NCBI GenBank assembly: GCA_030248225.1 | Contig: JASANE010003323.1 | Span: 1-64,000 of the forward strand | Length of the DNA stretch: 64,000 nucleotides | Direction of reading: 5' to 3' | Source of the DNA: Trileptium ribeirensis | Lineage: Eukaryota; Nematoda; Enoplea; Enoplida; Thoracostomopsidae | In this document: piece after piece, positions 22,901 through 31,900 of the stretch | How the letters are laid out: the number at the start of each line of letters is the position of its first letter | Numbering within the stretch: the first letter of the stretch is position 1 | Translations under genes and position numbers: made by a program | Notes under the pieces: generated by a model | Databases searched by the model: none | What the model was told of the DNA's origin: nothing | What the model saw: only the letters and a program-made list of their open reading frames with translations

Positions 22901-25900
22901 CCCCCCCCTCCGACCGCATGTATAATAAAAGTAATCGAAGGTCGCAAGAATCATATTAGTATATAAGTTCATCATCATTGCACTATGATATGGGGCCGTG
23001 CTGTTAACTGGGCAGCTAGGGAACCCTTCTGCCTGCCCGCACATCTATTACACGCATTGTCCTTGGTATCATCACTTAAATGTAAGCTAGTCATAGATCA
23101 ATTGTATTTGTTTTATACCAGCTTACATCTAGAATGTATAGAAGTAGCTAAACTTTGGCGCGTTGCATGTTGTAGGAAGCTGTAGCCCCCCGACCTGAGA
23201 TGTAGCCCCCGCGACCTGCGGTGTAGCCCCCCCGACCTGAGGTGTAGCCCCCCGACCTGAGGTGTAGCCCCCCGACTCAACATATCGGGGTGCCATTTTT
23301 TACAAGGCCTAAGGATTTACCTGAAATTTTTTCTCAGACGTCCCCGCTCATGGTTGGTTTGGGAGCATAAAATGGTATCTGTAGGTGCTGTCTCCTTTGC
23401 GCTAGTAAAACTTCTGCGACAGGCTTGTTCTAAATTGGTCGATTTTTAACCCCAAGAATGCCCTAGCAGCATCAATTTTAGGTCGCAAGTGCCCCAAATG
23501 GCTTGACGAGGACCATTTTGGTCCGACTTGCATAAAAACAGACCATGGTTCGCGTGTCACTCCGTCAACCTACAGTATAATGACTTATTTGGGATTAAAA
23601 TTCAGGAGGGGCCTTTCCAACCGTTGTAGCTGGTTTCATGTAGCTCGTTTTGCATAGAGACCTCGATATTCGAAAAATTCAGGGTTTTTTACATTGGAAG
23701 GGGTCTAGACACTGTACATTCGAAAACGTTTCATTTTGGCTTCAAAAAGTGGTGTTTCAAAAGTACATGGTTTCGTGAAATGACCCATAGGGTTGTTACC
23801 ACTTCCATCGTAACCATAACGACTTTGAAAAAGTCGTATATGAACACATTTTGAAGGAATTGAAACCTTCGTTTTTTATACAACAAGAACACTCACTATA
23901 TTATCGTGTGGTGTGCATAATCTTGACATTGGGTAGAATTTTCGTTGCCGGGCGATCACAGTGTACAGTTACGGACATAAATAAAAGCAAAATCAATTGG
24001 CAAGATTATTTGCGAACAGTTCACGACAAATTTACAGCTGCTTTTCAATTGCTATTCGCTTTTTTACGAACATTCTGTTTTTATTTATGTCAGTAACTGT
24101 GGCCCACAAGGGAGGCCATTATCTCGAAATTGTTAAAATCGTACGTGCATGGATGGAAAATTATATTTCTCGATACTAAACTCGAAAGTGTATAAGTGTG
24201 TTCGTCATACAACAAAATCATATTGTACATATGTAATATGGCAGTCACAGCTCATGGTGACCTCACTCTTACTGGCTGCCTGGCAGTTGTTCCGGTCAGT
24301 ATCCAAAATCGCTGCGTTAGCGATTACAATGTTTGTGAAATAAAATAGAACATTATTGAATTCGAGTGGAATGAGAGAGCGAAGCGAGCGAGTGGAACGA
24401 GAAATTTCAATTTTGGCTCTGGAGGGAGGTGGGTTGAGGCGGTCCTGTCTGTCTGTGTCTGTGTGTATGTCGCACCTGGATCTCGATGACGGTTGGGCAG
24501 ATTTTGATGCAAGATAGCTCATTCGAATCGCAATGGTCGATTTAGGTGTAGTGACGGAGCCCAGTTTTTGAATTTTTCCCGTGGGAAAAGTTATGCGGCA
24601 AATGACGTCATTTTGGTCCATTTTTCCGGCACCCCTCCAGTATTGCGACTTTTCTCAATAAGTAAACAAGGTATCCGCAAACTAATAGGCTTATTCCATG
24701 TAGCTTTACCGGGGCATTGCAATGATATATAACAAGTTTTTCAACTACTTCCCAATCTGGAGTCTATAAGGTTATAGTTGGCGCCAAATTTCATATTTGG
24801 TGAAAAATCGTGGGAAATGCACCTAAATGTGTGTTTTGTTGTTAGTTTTAGTGTCTTATATGGCGTTTTCTGGGCTAGCACGCTCATTGCGAGTGTCAAA
24901 AATATTGTGTGGCAAATATTTTTCACACTTCTGCTTCATACTTGGTATGAAAAATGAGATTTTTCTCAACTGTCGGTTTGAATTCTTTAACGTTCTTTTA
25001 ACGGTCAATAGGGTTTTATTAAATTATTAAATTGTTAGTTCATTGTTTTTGTACTCGTTGTATGATGTTTTGTCTACTGCATACGTTGGCTATCAAAAGA
25101 GGCGGGCGTAACTATGACTCATCACTCACGGTTTATATAATGCTGCACCTGCCTACTGTGTGTAGGCTTGGTTTGTGTGTGCTTTCTACAACAGACTTGG
25201 GGGGATTGTTCTCACCACTCGAATTCTGGCTCGCAAGCGAGCTTCACTGGTCTTTATCGATCGCCAATTCTAAGGCTTTTTGTTTTAACGACCTTCGTAA
25301 GCTAGCTATAATTGTGTACGAGCTTGGATCAGTTTTGTAGTCACTTTGCGGAGTCGTTATGGAGAAACGTAATAAAAGTAAATAGTTTGTACTAGCATTA
25401 TTTGATTGATGGCGGCCAAAATGTATACGTTGAATATAATTGTATTTAGCAGTAACTTCTTCAGTAAGTCATAACTGAGCCAAATTATTATTTTGTTGTG
25501 TCCAAGGTTTATTGTTTTAGCCCTTGAGCCTAAAATGGACCACGTAATGGGTTATTATACTTTTAAATACGTACTTGTACATATATTTATAAATTACCTA
25601 CAGTACCCGCCAAAAATGACCGTCGCTCGCTCGCGACTCGCTCGAGACTCGCTCGCGACTCGCTCGAAATAAATTTGTTCTAAAAATAGAATTTTCTGTT
25701 AGTTTAAATAGTTGCGAAATCTCGAGCGAGCCACTCGCTCGAGACTCGCTCGCGACTCGCTCGAAATGCGACGGTCATTTTTGGCGAGTACTGTATTTGT
25801 ATATTCTATATTTGTAAATAAATTATTGGACGTGGCCAAAATGGATTTGTATAAATCCTAAGCTGTTCACATTTTGTTCCGCATGTCATTTCTTCGTTAA

Positions 25901-28900
25901 ATACATTACATAAACATTGAAGTAATTTTTAGTTATCTTACACCAATATGGACTTAAAATTGCGTTTTGTAGGTGTTGCCGACTTGTTTTACAAAGCAGA
26001 TGTGCCATCTATCGCGCCGTCGTCGACACTGTCACCTGTCGGCACTGGTACCAGTGCACATGAGCAGACTATACATTCTCTAACAACCATCCAGGACAGT
26101 GCGGCCGTAACTGGAAATGCAGCTGAGCGACCAGTTACGTTAAGTATTTCGGAAGGGTCGACTCAGACAAAGAGTGTTGTGACGCAGTCAAGTAAATGTA
26201 TGTACAGTACTCTCCAAAACTGACCGTTGCTAGCTCGCAACTTGTTTCTGGGAAAATAAAATATTATTTTGTAATTTTATAGCTTATTTTTGTCCACTCG
26301 CTGCTTGCTCGTTGTTCGCTCGCTCGTAAAGCGACAGTCATTTCTGATGAGTAATGTATTTTACAATGTTTTAATGTACAGTTACAGACAGAAATGAAAG
26401 CAATAATCTTATTCATAATATTATTTATGAACTGCTGAGAATATTCACGCCAAAAAAAAGTTTTTCTTAAAAATCGGTATTTATAGCTCGGGCGGCATTC
26501 AGTCATAATGCTAACTGGTATTTGTGCACAGAACTCGGACACTTTATTGCCCTGAAAACTTGTTCTAATCCGCTGATAAGGTCACTACACACGTTTAGAG
26601 CTCATATATCGCATAAACAACGAAAACCAATGGGTTTAGTTTATAGTATTAGCTGAATATTTAACAACATTAAACTACTTATCCTTATTTTCTTATATCA
26701 CCCTGGACAATATGAAACCGACGTATAGCATAATGAGCAGTGATTATCAGGAGTCCAGCGGCTCTGAAAACAATTTTTTTCTACTGGTATAAATTTAAAC
26801 AAATGCCGTTATTGTTAAGGATTTATAGTTAAACCTTTGAATATGTATTTCCAACAAAACATCAACCTTGGTTTATATCCACTGGCTAGTCAAAACCTCG
26901 GAAATTATAGCCGCCCACCCACGGCTCACCTGCCTGGGGGTGCCGGATTTTGCCGGAGGGCCAATTTTTTACCGGGTTTTGTCGCGTTTAGACGTTAATT
27001 TTACTGATTAGGGGCTTTGAACCAGGGGTACCCGAATTTTTGCCGGCAGGTAGGAGCCGGGCGTACCTCCGTTTTGCCGGGGGGCAGCCGAAAATGACGC
27101 CCCCCACTTTGGACTAGCCATATCCACTATTTTGGGGAATATATCAGAATAGTTAAATATCCTACGCGAAATATTATTAAGGTGTTTATGTTGTGACTCA
27201 TATTATGTAATTATTTGAGTTTAAAAAGTTATATTTATAGCAAATAATGTACATCGTTTATATTCAAGTAGCTGTTCTCATTCCAAACCCACCACCGCCG
27301 CCACCACCTCCGCCTGCAATGGTTATTCCTTCGGATGTTGGCGATCACGATGAAGCTGGTTCTGAACATCCAAAGAAAGTGGATTCTTCGCCAGCCAATG
27401 TTTCGCAGAGTACGGCTAAAGCGTCAGACGCTCATTCAAATCTGATGAACGCGATACGCGAAGTATGTATTTTACTACTAATACACTTTTACGGTTCTCT
27501 ATAGAATCTCAAAATTTTTTGTTTGTCTTACGATACTAACGGATTTTTCTCTTATTATTACTTTACACGCAATTGATACTGTCCCAATAACCGAACAATC
27601 TGTAGCCAGTTGCAAAAAGATTAAATGGTAGTTGTGTTTTTTGACATAGCTAATAATTGTGGGAACCCAATCGACTACTACGGTATGGCAATAGAGCGCG
27701 TGAGCGGTCAGTTCAGTGCCGTGTAGGGTTTATGTTATCACACGAAGTCAGTCGGTGTGTAATATACTGATATCCGGTTAGCCCTCGCGTAGCGAGGATT
27801 TTCTTGCGTGCAAAGCCAGTCAAAATTTTTGTGACAATGATATATGCTCCCGCCGAGATGCTCAGGATAATATAAAAGACAGCTTGTACGTGTAACTGCT
27901 AAAAACGACAAACCAGTATACTTAGGTAATGTGAAAATAGTATGGGATACTTCAATACTAAGATCATTCCCGCATTGAAAGCAAGATGGCTGTCTTCAAC
28001 TTCTGATTAGAACTCTCAAAGATAACAGGAACATGCGGGCATGATTTGTCGAAATCAGCCAGATTTTTATGGCCAACGCAGACGAAAGCATCTGGAGACC
28101 TGAGTTTCCCTTAACGGGATACATCGCTTTCAGATCGACCACTCCCTAATCTCCAAACGAACGGAAGTGTGCGATCACCAACTGACGTAGCTACTAGGGG
28201 AATACGTTGCCAACCGATCACGCTATATTACAAGTTAGCGTCAAAATGAAATTGGCTGCAACCAAAACCGGTGTCGTACGCCGCCGCACGTAGATGCAAA
28301 AGCTTTCGGTCCCGTCAGTGAGCAACGGCTTCCAAATTCGCTTCACCGATCGTTTTCAGGCATTAGCAGAATGGTGTTGACAGCACCTGGGAAAGAACTA
28401 CTAAGATTACGGTCTCCAAGGCACAAATAGCTGCAAAACCTGATGCCAAGAAAAAGGCAAGCAGGATCACTGACAGCACGCTTGGCGTTTTCTCAATGTA
28501 TAAAGCTGCGCATTCGCTATCTACAAAATCAACCCTAAAGAATTGTTTGGATGCCTCTCTGAAGTCAGATAGAGAGGCTTACTGGGACGCATTCGCTGAC
28601 GATCTGTAACGACATAGAAGCAAGGGTGACTACCGAAAAATTTACCAGTTTGCAAAGCGCGCCTGTGGACGGCCAACGGCCGCCGGTAATGTGATTAGTG
28701 ATGACACGGGGCAAGTAATAACCAACCTTCATGAGCAGTTGGATAGGTGGAGAGATCCTTTCCAGCAACTACTTAATGCAGAGCCCCCAAAGAACTCGGT
28801 CTCTCAGGACGAGCTGTCGACAGCTGGCTGGTACGATGCTGAAGATGGGAGGAACAATGCCGAAGAACACGACTCTACAAATGGGCGCACAAGGCGGTGC

Positions 28901-31900
28901 AGTCACTGAGCAACGAAAAGGCCGCCAGACTAAATGGGATTCTGTCAGAGATGCTGAAATACGGTAGCGACGTAAGGATAAAGGCACTGCGACTGCTCGC
29001 GACATGGCAGCAGAATACAATTCCAGAAGCCTGGCGAACAGCTGATATAATCCCGCTGTTCAAGAACGGAGACCGCATGGAGTGGAAAAATACCGTGGTA
29101 CATCACTTTTAAGCATTGGCTTCAAATTGCTTGAATCGTTGTGCTCATAAACCGTTTCAATCTAGCGCCACAGTCGATTAGGGAGCATTAAGCAGTCGTC
29201 ACGCCAGGTAGGCGCTCCGTTAATCAAATATCGGCACTATAACTGCTGTTATACCACCGACACGATTTTAGGCGGCCGACTATTCTAACCTTCGTTGATT
29301 TCAAAGCAGCATTTGATTCAGTAGACAGAAGCAATCTTTACAACATTGTTGATGGCGACGCTATGCACTGTCAACTGCTTGACATCATAAAGCAACTTTA
29401 CTCGAAGTCAAGCAGTGTATTCAGAATCCAATATGTTTAATCGCTGACATTTAAAATCAAAACAGACGTGCGGTAAGGATCAGTGATGTCACTCGTATTG
29501 TTCAAATTACACTATTGACTAGGTGATAATACAACCATCCGGAGGCACCGGTGGGAGTAAGTCTTACAACAGCGTCGGACCTAGCCTTCATAACCGAGAT
29601 CGATTTCTTCGCGCTGGTCGCTGAATCGAAAACTGAAATGCAAGCGATAATTGGCTGTCTACACATGCAAAAGCAGCCGCGTGGGCCTAAAGATAAGTAC
29701 GATAAAAACAAAGGTGCTTTCGTGCTGCTGTCCAGATACTCATCACATCTCCGTGGACGATGAAAGCTCGGGTGACGTTGGCAGCTTCTGCTGCCTAGTA
29801 TCTACTGTAACTGGATCCGGCTGCTCCGACAAGGAAGTTTTAGACATGATGCGGACAAGGATGCATTTGTATTTGCTAACCTAAAGAAACTGGCGAAACA
29901 ATGTGATCAGCACAGCAACGAAGTTTAGAGTCTTCAACTCGTGCGTCATCCCTACAACTAGTTGGAAGTGTTCGAACGCAATTGCCTGTGCGAAGTACTA
30001 GGCGTAAAGCGACTCAGTCGCACTCTCAAACGCGCTCTATACGGCTTGGGCAACAGAAATTCCATCACTGCGTCAACAATTACAACAACGCGTGTGCGAT
30101 GGCTGGGCCATGTACTAAAGATGGCTGATACCCGACTAACAAAATTTATACTGCTGGCTGACACATAACGGAACTGGAGAAGACCTCGAGGACAAGCCTT
30201 TGCCACCTGGAACCTGACAGTGCTGACGGAGATATACCACTATTCAGAGGCATTCAGTTTAGAACCTGGCAACGAGCGCCTTTGCAGGTTATGGTCGAGC
30301 ACGCAATGGATCGTAATCAATAGAGATCGCGAGTCAACCGGGTTCTGCTCCCTACCCCACATCAGGGCGGACAGGTGAAATAATATCTGCTTATTCCTCA
30401 GATGTCAAAGCATGGATTCTGAAAAATTTACATTAAAGCACCGGGGTTATTTTAGGCCCTCCCAGATAGGGGTCAGTAAACAGAAAAATTTACTAACCCC
30501 TAAGGGGTCATTTCGGAAACTAGGGGTCATGACCCCTTAAGGGGTCAGTAATTTATAAAAACTAATACATTTTTTCTTTCAGGTGTCCCAACATACTTCT
30601 GTGGCGCTGGTTTTTTTCAGTTTTTCGCCATAATATATAGTATATATGCATATTTTAGGTTTGGTGACCAAATAATTGTTAGCCTACGATATGCGTGTAT
30701 ATGAGTTACAAATTTTCTAGTGACCCCTTAAGGGGTCAATTTTTTGAAAAAAAGTAAATTTTAAGGGGTCGTTTTGCGAAAAAGTAGGGGTCGGTGTCTA
30801 GGGGGGAGCTCGCCGGGAGGGGGGGAGCCGATCCTTGGGGTCGCCCCCCTTCCCCCCTCTAAAATAACCCCAGGAGCAATATGTGTGTTTCTATTTATAC
30901 GGCGTATGTATGAATGAGCGTATAATAGTTGAATTCTCTTTATTGACGAAGAATTCTTATTTATTATGCAAAAAATTTCGGCCTGCCAGTTTGTGGATTT
31001 TTTCAGATCTTTCTGATTAGCCCTGTAGCAACGAAAACATTGAAATTTTGAATTAATAGCTACAATTTTAGTACCATTCCACGGACTTTCAGAAAACATG
31101 ATTTCGACTATAGTCGAATCGATTTCGACTATATATTATAGATATTTATGACAATCGTTTTCGATTTTTTGGGTTAACTGTGGTGCTCATTGGTGTTCTG
31201 AATAAATGTTTTACTTTTTCTGTTATTATGACCGTAATATGTCTCATGGAGCACAAATCAACTAAATTCTTTTACAAATTCATTGGCATAGATTTAATAG
31301 CCGTAGATCATTCATACTTGAACCCATTTAACCAATTTTTAGGACCATTTGACTCAGCTCGTCAACGCGGTTTGCATGGTATATATTTGTTAAGCAAAAT
31401 TTTTTCGAAAATTTCGGTACCACTGACGGTATATAACGCAAAATAATTGAAAAAATGTTATAAATATGGCTGAATATAGATTTTCTGGACCGCCTCGTCG
31501 GCGAACTGGGTGAATTTGTACTAAAATTTCCACTGTATCTTCAAAACTGTCCACTTTTGAACTGGAGGCTAAACGAAAACATTTCCTCTTGTCGCTTTTA
31601 TAACAGAAATTTGTTGTATCTGCATGTCTCATAACTGTATTTTGTAAATGCTTTTACAGTCCGTAATAGTTTTCTAGCGTTTAATAGTCGAATTATACAA
31701 TGTTTCAAAACGTAAAATAAACCCACAACAGTAATTTTAGGTAGCAAGAAGGATTGGGGTCTGGTCGTGCATAAAAGAAGAAAACAGAATTCAGACTTAG
31801 ATTTATAAAATCATATAACTCGATCTGCGGGATTTTTTATTTTACAAACCACTACCATCTTCGGGTATGGAGGCTGGCCCTAGCTCAGCCGCGCAAACGC

